A DNA stretch of 36,441 nt from DASQHW01 sp038209365 (GTDB taxonomy: Bacteria > Actinomycetota > Acidimicrobiia > IMCC26256 > PALSA-610), in NCBI GenBank assembly GCA_038209365.1, contig JBBQXS010000044.1:1-36441 (forward strand), in the 5' to 3' direction. Of this stretch, positions 25,157-33,800 are shown in pieces. The position numbers and the translations under genes are program-made. The notes beneath the pieces are model-generated. The model was not told where the DNA came from. It saw only the letters and a program-made list of their open reading frames with translations, and did no database searches. Each line of letters opens with the position of its first letter. Position 1 is the first letter of the stretch.

Positions 25157-26580
25157 GCCTGCGACAGGAACTGGTCGCTGTTTCGCGCCGCGATCGCCAT
25201 GACCGGCCCCTGGGGGTTCACTCCCGGCGCGTCCGGAATCAGCGACGCATCGTTCACGCGGAGGTTGGTGAAGCCCCACACGCGTCCGAAGCTGTCGGTG
25301 CCGGTGCGCGTGCTGTCCTCGCCGATGCGGACGCTCGACGTGAGGTGCACGGTCATCAAGTTCGCGCGATTGCGGGTCATCGCATCCCACCATTGCGCGA
25401 GGTCCTTGGTCGCGCGCGCGGTGATCCCGCCGGTGACCGACGGGTACAACTCGGTCGCGCCCGAGGCGAGCAGTACCTCCCCGAGGTGTATCAGCGCGCG
25501 CGCAAGCCGGCTCATGTCGCCTTCGGTGAGGTTGTACGTGAGGAGCGGTGCGCGCAATCCCGGGAGGGCGAGCACCCGGCCGCCACCGTCGCTGCGAATC
25601 GCCGCGTAGTACACGGCGACGTTCTCCCAATTGGCGAGTGCATCGGTGAAGTCGGCGCCCGAGTCGGCAAGTGCGAGCGCGACGTGTCCGCGCCGGCTCG
25701 CGGATCCTCCGATTGTGAGCGCCGGTGCGAACTCGGTGACTCGGTACATCGGTACTTCGCCGTGATCGATCGGGTGCGGGAATCGAGCCGCGAGCTTCAC
25801 GGTCGGGTGCATCTTCAGGCCGTTTCCGATGTTCTTGCGGATGCCGCTCCGTTGGAGGAGGGTCGGCGTCTGGGTCGCGCCCGCACATACGAAGACATGC
25901 TCGGCCCGGATCATGAACTTCTCGGTCGATCCATCGGGGAGCTCGCGGACACAGCGTGCGCCGGTGACACGACTGGCGCGGCGTACCAATCGGCTGACCC
26001 GACAGTCGGCGATGATTTGCGCGCCGGCGTCCATCGCGCGGGGCAGCATGGTGCGCGCCATCGTTTGCTTGACGGCACGCCCGTTCGCCTCGTAACGGAA
26101 GACGCGCGAGAACTCCACGGCTTGCCAGCCGAGTTTCGCCGCGCCGCGCTCCAGGACGGCCGAGGAGGTCGGGGGCGCTCCCGGAAGGCGCGAGACGGCC
26201 AGCTCGTCCTCGATGCGTGCGGCGTATCGATCGAGCGCGTCGGGACCGAACTCGTCGATGCCGTACGTGCGCGCCCACTCCTCGGCGAGATCGGCGGGCA
26301 AACGGTGATAGAGGCCGCTATTGATCTCCGTGCTGCCGCCGACGCAGCGTCCTTCCGCGAACGCGATCGCAGGCCGGCCGAGCGCGGCTGAGGGGCCGCA
26401 GTACCGATACTTGGCCACCATCTCCTCGAGCGAGAACGGCTCCATCGCGTCCGGGTCGACCCAAGGACCTTCCTCGACGATCGTCACCGAGCGGCCGGCG
26501 CGCGCGAGCGTCGCCGCGGTCACCGCGCCGCCGGCGCCGGAGCCGATAATGAGGACGTCGGTATCGAGTGTCGCGGTCAT
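25153..26580 (-). CDS. GMC family FAD oxidoreductase
   Basis: ATG 26580 gives 475 residues. The frame is open further upstream to 26913, but there it overlaps the next gene and has no family sequence. The FAD fold is clear: I-I-G-S-G-A-G-G (G13, G15, G18), Glu37, and the second signature C-V-G-G-S-T-E-I-N-S. The C-terminal half has H-L-T-S-S-V-R-I-G-E and then N-L-R-V-N-D-A-S-L-I-P and N-P-Q-G-P, the usual GMC ending with an active-site His/Asn region, though the His block is not the common form. GMC enzymes oxidise alcohols, sugars or sterols. It overlaps the upstream small gene as ATGA, so that protein may be a partner or chaperone. No signal peptide is seen. Confidence 0.85.
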   Translation of the reverse strand: MTATLDTDVLIIGSGAGGAVTAATLARAGRSVTIVEEGPWVDPDAMEPFSLEEMVAKYRYCGPSAALGRPAIAFAEGRCVGGSTEINSGLYHRLPADLAEEWARTYGIDEFGPDALDRYAARIEDELAVSRLPGAPPTSSAVLERGAAKLGWQAVEFSRVFRYEANGRAVKQTMARTMLPRAMDAGAQIIADCRVSRLVRRASRVTGARCVRELPDGSTEKFMIRAEHVFVCAGATQTPTLLQRSGIRKNIGNGLKMHPTVKLAARFPHPIDHGEVPMYRVTEFAPALTIGGSASRRGHVALALADSGADFTDALANWENVAVYYAAIRSDGGGRVLALPGLRAPLLTYNLTEGDMSRLARALIHLGEVLLASGATELYPSVTGGITARATKDLAQWWDAMTRNRANLMTVHLTSSVRIGEDSTRTGTDSFGRVWGFTNLRVNDASLIPDAPGVNPQGPVMAIAARNSDQFLSQA

Positions 26581-26915
26581 ACCGCTTCGGCTTCGGGCGC
26601 CAACTCGTTCTCGGCGAACAGCACGAGCGATTGGAGCAGCCGCACGTACTGGCGCAAGGGGTCGATGCGGCTCGTCTGCCAACGCTCGATCCGGCGCGTC
26701 ACGTCTTCGGAATTGAGGCGTCCGAGCGCGGAGTTGACTCGCGGCCACGCGCCGAAAAGCAGAGACTCCGCGGCGACGCCGGCGCGCAGATACTCCGGCA
26801 TCGAACGCAGCGTGTTCTCGACGTACGACTCGACGGCGTTGCGTGTGTGCTCGTCGAGGGTGGGGCTCACGAGGGTCGCCACCACCTGACGCTCGAACCA
26901 AAGCATCGCGCACAC
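26577..26915 (-). CDS. Small helical protein coupled to the GMC oxidoreductase
   Basis: 112 residues from GTG 26915; ATG 26906 is an alternative. The sequence is mostly amphipathic helix (V-E-N-T-L-R-S-M-P-E-Y-L-R region, then a long helix near the C-terminus), with no signal peptide, membrane segment or metal-binding cluster. The stop and the next start share ATGA, so the two proteins are likely made together. Some flavin dehydrogenases of this superfamily have a small accessory subunit (for example gluconate dehydrogenase subunit 3), and this could be an analogue. I see no motif that proves it, and I do not recognise the family. Confidence 0.6.
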   Translation of the reverse strand: MCAMLWFERQVVATLVSPTLDEHTRNAVESYVENTLRSMPEYLRAGVAAESLLFGAWPRVNSALGRLNSEDVTRRIERWQTSRIDPLRQYVRLLQSLVLFAENELAPEAEAV

Positions 26916-26971
26916 AGCCTACTCAGTATTGCGTCCGACACCTCATTCGCCTCGTAGCATCTGGTCCTGTC

Positions 26972-28771
26972 ATGGCGACGACCCGAGTGCATCCCACCCT
27001 TCATGTCGACAGGGCGGAGCCTCTGGACGCGGGGGCACCTCGTGGCGATCTCACGTTCTCGGTCCTGTTGGTCGTCATGGTCATGGTCCCGCTCGTGGTG
27101 ACGCTGATCTCGCTGATTGGCACACACTGGCATCCGACGTCGGACAACGCGCTCGAAGTCCTGCGTGTACGCGACGTCGGTGGCCGGCACACGCCGCTGA
27201 CGGGTGTGCAGTCCCGGTTGGGGTGGGACCATCCCGGACCGTCGCTGTTCTGGCTGCTCGCGCCCTTCCGGTGGGTTGCGGGCGACACCGGCATCCTCGT
27301 CGGAGTCGCGTGCATCAACGGCGCCGCGATCGTGACCGCGCTCCTGCTCGCCCGCCGGCGCGCGGGACTCCCATTCGTCGTCGTGCTCTCGGTGGCGATT
27401 CTCGTGCTGGCCCGCGCGCTCGGTGCGAGCTTGCTCATCGATCCGTGGAACCCGTGGGTCGCCGTGCTTCCCTTCCTGGTGTACATGCTTCTCGCGTGGT
27501 GCATCGCCGACCGCGACGTCGTGGTGCTGCCGGCGCTCGTCGCCGTCGGGTCGTTCCTCGTGCAGACGCACGTCGGCTACACACCGCTCGTTGCCGGCGC
27601 GGGTGCAACCGCGCTCGCGCTGACGCTCCTCCGGCGAAATGACGAGCCGAGAGTCGAGCACGCAGAGGTTCGCAAGTACGCCGCCATCTCGGGCGTCGTC
27701 GCGGTGGTGATGTGGCTCGCGCCGATCATCCAACAGCTCACCGGGAGTCCGGGCAACCTCGGCGAGATCGTCGACTACTTCCGGCATCCCACCGAGAAGA
27801 CACTGGGCATCGCCTACGGGTTCGGTCTCATGGGCAAGGAGCTTGCCGTGCCCGGCGCGTGGATCACCGGCAACGACGTGAGCCCGCTCGGTTTCGTCTT
27901 CACCGCCGGCACGATCACCGCGCTCGCGTTGCTCGCAGCGGCATTGCTCCTCGCCGCCCTTGCGTGGCGGCGCGGAAATGCCGGCGCCACCCGCTTCGCG
28001 TGCTTGATCGTGGCGACGGCGTGGTTCGGCGTGCTGGCAGGCGGGCGTATCACCGGCGCGCCCGGGTCGTATCTCGTTCGCTGGTGGTGGGTGATCGCGG
28101 CGATGCTGTGGTGCTCTCTCGCGTGGTCGTCGTGGTGCGCGGTGGGACAGGCACGGCTCGCCCCGGTGTTGGTGCCCGCCGGCTGCGCGGTGATCGTGGT
28201 GCTCGCGACCGTCGTCGCATGGGACGCGGTTCCCGCACGCGTGCCCGGGCTCGAGTATTCCACCGCCGTCGGCAAGCTCACGCCGGGCACGGTTGACAAG
28301 CTCTCACGCGACCGGCGCTACGTCGTGAAGTGGGTGAACTCCGACGCCTTGGGCGCGGTCGGCGTCGGCACATATCTCGAGCTCGTCGAGCACGGCTTCG
28401 ACGTCGGCGTCTCTCCGGAGTTCGGGCACGCGTTCGGATCGTGGCGGGTCGCCCGGGCCGACGAAGTGCACGGCACGATCACCGTGGTGTCGAGCGACAG
28501 CTCGGAAGGCTTCCCGCGTCCGGTGGGCGCGGTACTGGCAGCGCAGTACGACCCGTTGACCGCCGCCGATCGACGACGCGCACAGGAGATCGAAGCAGAC
28601 ATCCGTGCCCACGCCGGTCCGGGCCGTCCCCTGGCGCCGGGTGATGCCGACTCGGTGTTCGGGCGCGGTGCGCTCCTGGCGGCCGGCATCGATCCCGCCC
28701 GGATCGAGGCGTTACGCGAGCTGCGCCGGTCAGGACTTGCCTACGCCGTGTTCGTCGTGTCGCCGCGGTGA
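26972..28771 (+). CDS. Large polytopic membrane protein, family P/R, copy R
   Basis: A 599-residue protein from ATG 26972. After the first helix (about 30-50) the outer loop has D-N-A-L-E-V-L-R-V-R-D (Asp58, Glu62, Arg67-Asp68) and D-H-P-G-P-S-L-F-W. I-D-P-W-N-P-W and V-Q-T-H-V-G-Y-T follow. About ten helices end near 420, and an outer domain of about 170 residues closes the protein, beginning with Y-V-V-K-W-V. Copy P at 21990-23837 shares these blocks in the same order. It diverges from the GMC pair with a 56-base gap and lies beside the GT4/AftD group, so an arabinan- or mannan-type role is plausible but unproven. The last 31 bases overlap the convergent methyltransferase. Confidence 0.66.
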   Translation: MATTRVHPTLHVDRAEPLDAGAPRGDLTFSVLLVVMVMVPLVVTLISLIGTHWHPTSDNALEVLRVRDVGGRHTPLTGVQSRLGWDHPGPSLFWLLAPFRWVAGDTGILVGVACINGAAIVTALLLARRRAGLPFVVVLSVAILVLARALGASLLIDPWNPWVAVLPFLVYMLLAWCIADRDVVVLPALVAVGSFLVQTHVGYTPLVAGAGATALALTLLRRNDEPRVEHAEVRKYAAISGVVAVVMWLAPIIQQLTGSPGNLGEIVDYFRHPTEKTLGIAYGFGLMGKELAVPGAWITGNDVSPLGFVFTAGTITALALLAAALLLAALAWRRGNAGATRFACLIVATAWFGVLAGGRITGAPGSYLVRWWWVIAAMLWCSLAWSSWCAVGQARLAPVLVPAGCAVIVVLATVVAWDAVPARVPGLEYSTAVGKLTPGTVDKLSRDRRYVVKWVNSDALGAVGVGTYLELVEHGFDVGVSPEFGHAFGSWRVARADEVHGTITVVSSDSSEGFPRPVGAVLAAQYDPLTAADRRRAQEIEADIRAHAGPGRPLAPGDADSVFGRGALLAAGIDPARIEALRELRRSGLAYAVFVVSPR

Positions 28772-29613
28772 CCGACGCGCGTTTTGGGCCGGCGAGCGAT
28801 CGCGAACAGCACCGGCGTCGTCGCCAGGATGCGGTTCGTGATGTAGAGATGCGAGGCGTCGATTCCCGACCCGACGCCGGATCGTTTGCTGCCGAGCATG
28901 CGGTACACAACGGGAAGCGCGTGCTCGTACGACCAGACGTATGCACGGCGAGGCAGACGATGCCGCAGGCCGAGCACGTCCAGCCGCAAGATCCGCTCGC
29001 CACTGGCGCGGCGCGCCGCGAAGTCGGCCTGGAGCAGATCGTCGCCCTCGAGGCCGAGGCACTCGACGTCGTCGAAGAACAACGACAGCATCGACGCGAG
29101 CTGTTCGGAGTCGAACAGATACACATGGAAGGGGTTCTCGAAGTCCGCGGGCGCGTTGGGTGTGATCACGAACGCGGTGCCGTCGGGACGCAGCACGCGC
29201 GCCAGCTCGGCGACGTGCAGCACCGGGTCGGCGAAATGCTCGATGATGTGGGAGGACACGACGGTGTCGACCCCTTGGTCGCGCACGCCGAGGCACGCGC
29301 CGTCCATGCCGGCGAAGCGAAGCCGATCGCTGCCGCGTGTACGCGCCGCGTCCACGACGGTGAGCGGGCTGTAGTCGGCGCCGATGACCAAGCGGTCGGG
29401 ACCACAGAGGGTCGCGGTCTCGTCGCCCACCCCGCAACCGATGTCGAGGACGACACCGCCGCCCAGGCGAGTCACAACTTCGCGGTATCCCGCGTCGTGC
29501 AGGGCAAGAAGCGCATCGGGCGTGGCGCCTTGCATCGGGCGCTCGCCCGTGAGTCCCGTCATCCGGCGGGACAATACCCATCCCGCTGCGCGATCGGGAA
29601 CGCCGCGAAGCAT
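28741..29613 (-). CDS. Class I SAM-dependent methyltransferase
   Basis: ATG 29613 is supported by a GGGAG nine bases upstream and gives 290 residues; the frame extends further upstream but without family sequence. The SAM site is clear: V-V-L-D-I-G-C-G-V-G-D-E (motif I), an acidic residue in I-G-A-D-Y-S-P, and G-M-D-G-A-C-L followed by V-S-S-H-I-I-E-H-F, as in Methyltransf_11 enzymes. A small C-terminal region follows the Rossmann domain. The methyl acceptor is unknown; the neighbours suggest a glycan or lipid. It is divergent from the GT4 gene, an arrangement I recall for Rv0224c and Rv0225 of Mycobacterium tuberculosis. Confidence 0.82.
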   Translation of the reverse strand: MLRGVPDRAAGWVLSRRMTGLTGERPMQGATPDALLALHDAGYREVVTRLGGGVVLDIGCGVGDETATLCGPDRLVIGADYSPLTVVDAARTRGSDRLRFAGMDGACLGVRDQGVDTVVSSHIIEHFADPVLHVAELARVLRPDGTAFVITPNAPADFENPFHVYLFDSEQLASMLSLFFDDVECLGLEGDDLLQADFAARRASGERILRLDVLGLRHRLPRRAYVWSYEHALPVVYRMLGSKRSGVGSGIDASHLYITNRILATTPVLFAIARRPKTRVGHRGDTTNTA

Positions 29614-29622
29614 TCGCGTAGA

Positions 29623-29627
29623 CTCCC
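29623..29627 (-). promoter_or_regulatory. Ribosome-binding site for the methyltransferase
   Basis: On the minus strand GGGAG lies nine bases before ATG 29613 and fixes that start. The 94-base divergent gap up to 29708 should hold promoters for both the methyltransferase and the GT4 gene; I could not identify them with confidence. Confidence 0.5.
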
Positions 29628-29707
29628 GTCCCGCTCGTGACACGCGACCCGCATGCAGGCCCAATTTGCGGGCCGGCTCGCGCACCCCGGATGAAGGCTG
29701 CGACCTC

Positions 29708-30886
29708 GTGACCGATCCCCGACGCGTCGACGACGTCGTCACGAAGCTCGGCGACATCGCCGCCGGCGCGGGCCTACGGCGCATCACGATGCTCGCATGG
29801 CGCGATCTCGACGATCCCGAGGCGGGAGGGTCCGAGATCCACGCCGCTCGTGTCGCCGAGCTCTGGGGTCGAGCGGGCATCGAGGTGACCATGCGCACCT
29901 CGTACGCGCCCGGCACCGCGCAGGTCAGCTGGCGCGACGGCTACCGCGTCATCCGCAAGGCCGGGCGGTACATGGTGTTCCCGCGTGCGGCGTTCAGCGA
30001 GATGATGGGCTGGCACGGCGCAAGCGACGGCCTCATAGAGATCTGGAACGGCATGCCGTTCTTTTCACCGCTGTGGGCACGCCGCCCGCGCGTCGTATGG
30101 CTGCACCACGTCCACGACACGATGTGGGGAATGACCCTCCCACCCCGTCTCGCGCGCATGGGGCGCACCGTCGAGTTCCAGGTCGCGCCGCCCGTATACC
30201 GCGGCACACCGATCGTGACCTTGTCGGAGTCGTCGAAGGACGAGATCGTCGACAAGTTGCGATTCCGCCCGGGCAACATCACGGTCGTGTCGCCGGGAAT
30301 CGATCCGTCGTTCACGCCCGGCGGCGAGAAGGAGGCAACGCCGCTCGTCGTCGCCGTGGGACGACTCGTGCCGGTGAAGCGATTCGATCTCCTCGTCGAC
30401 GCGCTCGTCGGCGTCAAGGCGCGCCACCCCGGCCTGCGGGCGGTGATCGTCGGGGAGGGCTACGAACGGGACGCGCTCGAACGCCAGATCGCCGGTTGCG
30501 ACGCGGCCGGCTGGATCAGCCTGCCCGGCCGCCTCGACGACGCCGCGCTGCTCTCGCTGTACCGCCGCGCGTGGATCCTGGCAGCCTCCTCGGCGCACGA
30601 AGGGTGGGGGATGACGATCACCGAGGCCGCAGCGTGCGGCACCCCGGCAGTGGCGACACGCATCGCCGGGCACGTCGACGCCATCCTCGACGGAACCACC
30701 GGTGTGCTGGTCGACGACGCCGCGACATTCGGCGCCGCGCTCGAGCGAGTGCTCGGTGACGACGATGTGCGCGCCCGTATGGCGCGTGAGGCGCAGGCAC
30801 AAGCGGCGCGCTTCACCTGGGGCGCGACGGCGTGCGGCACGCTCGAGGTTCTCGCCGCAGAGGCACTCCGCCGCACTCGCGCGTGA
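29708..30886 (+). CDS. Glycosyltransferase family 4 (GT-B fold)
   Basis: From GTG 29708 the protein has 392 residues. The ATG at 29691 is in another frame and soon stops. The N-terminal half has D-P-E-A-G-G-S-E-I-H, the acceptor-side glycine loop. The C-terminal half begins at V-A-V-G-R-L-V-P-V-K-R-F-D (about 216-227) and contains H-E-G-W-G-M-T-I-T-E-A, an E-x7-E motif with Glu298 and Glu306 that binds the sugar-nucleotide donor in retaining GT4 enzymes. It is cytoplasmic or peripheral, with no helix. It probably adds a hexose to a lipid-linked or nucleotide-activated precursor. Its stop overlaps the next start (GTGA at 30883), so it is coupled to the arabinosyltransferase. Confidence 0.87.
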   Translation: MTDPRRVDDVVTKLGDIAAGAGLRRITMLAWRDLDDPEAGGSEIHAARVAELWGRAGIEVTMRTSYAPGTAQVSWRDGYRVIRKAGRYMVFPRAAFSEMMGWHGASDGLIEIWNGMPFFSPLWARRPRVVWLHHVHDTMWGMTLPPRLARMGRTVEFQVAPPVYRGTPIVTLSESSKDEIVDKLRFRPGNITVVSPGIDPSFTPGGEKEATPLVVAVGRLVPVKRFDLLVDALVGVKARHPGLRAVIVGEGYERDALERQIAGCDAAGWISLPGRLDDAALLSLYRRAWILAASSAHEGWGMTITEAAACGTPAVATRIAGHVDAILDGTTGVLVDDAATFGAALERVLGDDDVRARMAREAQAQAARFTWGATACGTLEVLAAEALRRTRA

Positions 30887-33800
30887 GCACGCTCCTCGAC
30901 CGAGCGCGAACGACTGCGGGCGTGACGCCGTCCGTCGAGCGTCGGTCCCGAACGTTGCTCGGATACGGGCTTCTCGCGCTGCTCGCATATGTACCGCCGC
31001 TGCTCACCGCGCGCGGCAGGGTCGCGGCGGACACGAAGCAGTACCTGTACCTCGATCCCGGGCGGCTGCTGTCGCGCGCGGTGTCGATGTGGGACCCCAA
31101 CGTCGGCATGGGCACGGTGACGCACCAGACGATCGGCTACCTGTTCCCGAGCGGTCCGTACTACTGGATCGCCGACAAGCTCGGCGTCCCGGACTGGGTC
31201 GCGCAACGATGCTGGCTCGGTTCGATCCTGTTCTTCGCGGCGGCGGGCATGCTCTACCTGCTCCGCACCTTCGGCTTCCGGGGTCCGGGGGTCGTGGTCG
31301 CCGCGCTGGCGTACATGTTGTCGCCGTACGTGCTCGACTATGCCGCCCGCATCTCCGTGTTGCTGCTGCCGTGGGCTGCGCTGCCATGGATGATCGGCGT
31401 CATCCGCAAGGCGCTGCGCGCGCCGCCACGCGGGCTCGCGAGCTGGCGGTATCCGGCAATCTTCGCCTTGATCGTGCAGGTCGTCGGCGGGGTGAACGCC
31501 ACCGCGCTCCTGTTTGCCGGCCTCGGACCGGTGCTCTGGATCGTGTACGCGTGGTTGGTCGCACGCGAGGTGACGTTTCGCCGGGCGCTCGGGGTGACGG
31601 TCCGCACCGGAGTGCTGACGGTGCTCGCGTCGCTGTGGTGGATCTCCGGATTGCGCATGCAGGCCGCATACGGCCTCGACATCCTGCGATACACGGAGAC
31701 GGTGGACGCCGTGGCCCGAACGTCGTCGCCGAACGAGGTCTTGCGCGGGCTCGGCTACTGGTTCTTCTACGGGCAAGATCGCCTCGGTCCGTGGATCGAA
31801 GCTGCGAGCACCTACACGCAGGTGCTTCGCGTCATCTTCGCGGGCTACGTGCTCACCGCGCTGGCCCTGTTCGGCGCGGCGTTCGTGCGGTGGCGCCATC
31901 GCGTCTACTTCATCGCCGTGCTCCTGGTCGGCGTGGTCATCTCGGTCGGCGCCCACCCGTACCGGAGCCCGACGCCGCTCGGTGCGCTCTTCAAATCGCT
32001 TGCCTCGAGCTCGACCGCGGCGCTCGCAATGCGCAGCACCGGCCGTGCCGTGCCCTTGGTGATCCTCGCGCTCGCAGTCTTTCTCGGGCTGATGACGAAC
32101 GTCGTGAGCCAACGGCTCCACACCCGGGGAGGGGTCGCGTTCGCGCTCGCGGCGCCCGCGGTCGTGATCGCCCTGCTCGCCGTAAACTTCCCCGCGCTCT
32201 ACGACGGCACGTACTACGGCACGAATCTGCAACGACCAGAAGAGATCCCGTCGTATTGGAAGCAGGCGATCGCGTCGCTCGGGAACGGGACCGACACTCG
32301 CGTGCTCGAGACTCCCGGGTCCGACTTCGCGTCGTACCGCTGGGGCAATACCGTCGATCCCATCACACCCGGCCTGACCGACCGGCCGTACGTCGCGCGC
32401 GAGCTGATCCCGTACGGCACCGCCGGCAGTGCCGACCTCCTCAACGCGCTCGACCGCCGCCTCCAAGAAGGGGTCGCCGATCCTCGCGGCATTGCCCCGC
32501 TGCTCCGGCGCATGGGCGTCGGTGACCTGCTCGCGCGCAACGACATCCAGTACGAGCGCTATGACCTCGTGCCGCCGCGGGAGCTCGCGCGCGTGCTTGC
32601 GCACACCCCCGGTCTCGAAGCGCCCGCGAGCTATGGCCCGGCGGCGCCCGCGGCCCCGGTGGCGGTGCAGGACGAGATCAGCCTGGGGGCACCCCCGAAC
32701 GAGCCGCCGCCGGCGTCGGTCGCGGTGTACAAGGTCACAGACCCCGTACCGATCGTGCGGGCCGAGTCGAACGATCACGCGCTGATGGTGAGCGGCGACG
32801 GGGAGGGCCTCGTCGACGTGGCCGACGTCGGCCTGCTCGACGCCGCGGGCGTTGTGCGGTATTCGGCTTCCTATACGTCGCCGAGCGAGTTGCGTGCCGC
32901 GACGAACGGCGGCGCGACACTCGTGATCACCGACAACAACCGCTTGCGCGCGCGTCGCTGGTCGTCCGTGAAGGACAATCTCGGCTACACCGAACAAGCG
33001 GGGGAGGCCGACAAGCCACTCGACCACGACAATGGCGATGCGCGGCTCCCACTGTTCCCGAAGGAGCAGTCGAGCGCGTACACCACGACCGTCGACTCCG
33101 GCGCGCAGCGCGCGGTGGCGTCCGCCTACGGCAACACCATCACCTACACCCCCGAGGATCGCGCCTCGCGGGCGCTCGACGGCGACCCCTATACCTCCTG
33201 GCGGGCGAACGCGTTCGGCGACGCACGCGGACAGGAAATCCGCATCGACCTCGACGGTCCGATCACGACCGACCATGTGAACCTCGTGCAGCCGCTCACG
33301 GGTGGTCGCAACCGCTGGATCACACGAATCGAGCTGCGGTTCGACGGCGGTCGGGTCGTCCCCGTCACGCTCGACCCGTCGTCCCGCACGCCCGGCGGCC
33401 AAACGGTCGACTTCGGCCCGCGCACCTTCCAGCACCTCGACGTCACCGTGAAGCAGACGAGCGACCCGCGCACGAACCTGTTCGGGAGGGACGACGCCGT
33501 GGGCTTCGCCGAGATCCGCCTGCGCGATGCGCGCAGCACCCGCGACATCGAGATGCGTGAAGTCCTGCAAATGCCCACCGATCTCGTCGACGCGCTCGGC
33601 GGCGATGCCGCCGCGCATCCGATCGTCCTCGTCATGCGGCGCGACGCGGTCCGGCCGGTACCACCGCGCTCGCAGCCGGAATTGAGCATCGACCGGCGGT
33701 TCACGTTGCCCGGTACGAGAACGTTCGTGCTCGGCGGCAACGCCGAGATCACGCCCGATGCGCCGGCGCGGGCGCTCCAAGCCGCGTTCCGGGTTCCCGA

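Noticed and set aside
26583..26913. N-terminal extension of the GMC oxidoreductase up to 26913
   Set aside because: This stretch is another frame of the small helical gene; the FAD motif begins right after ATG 26580.
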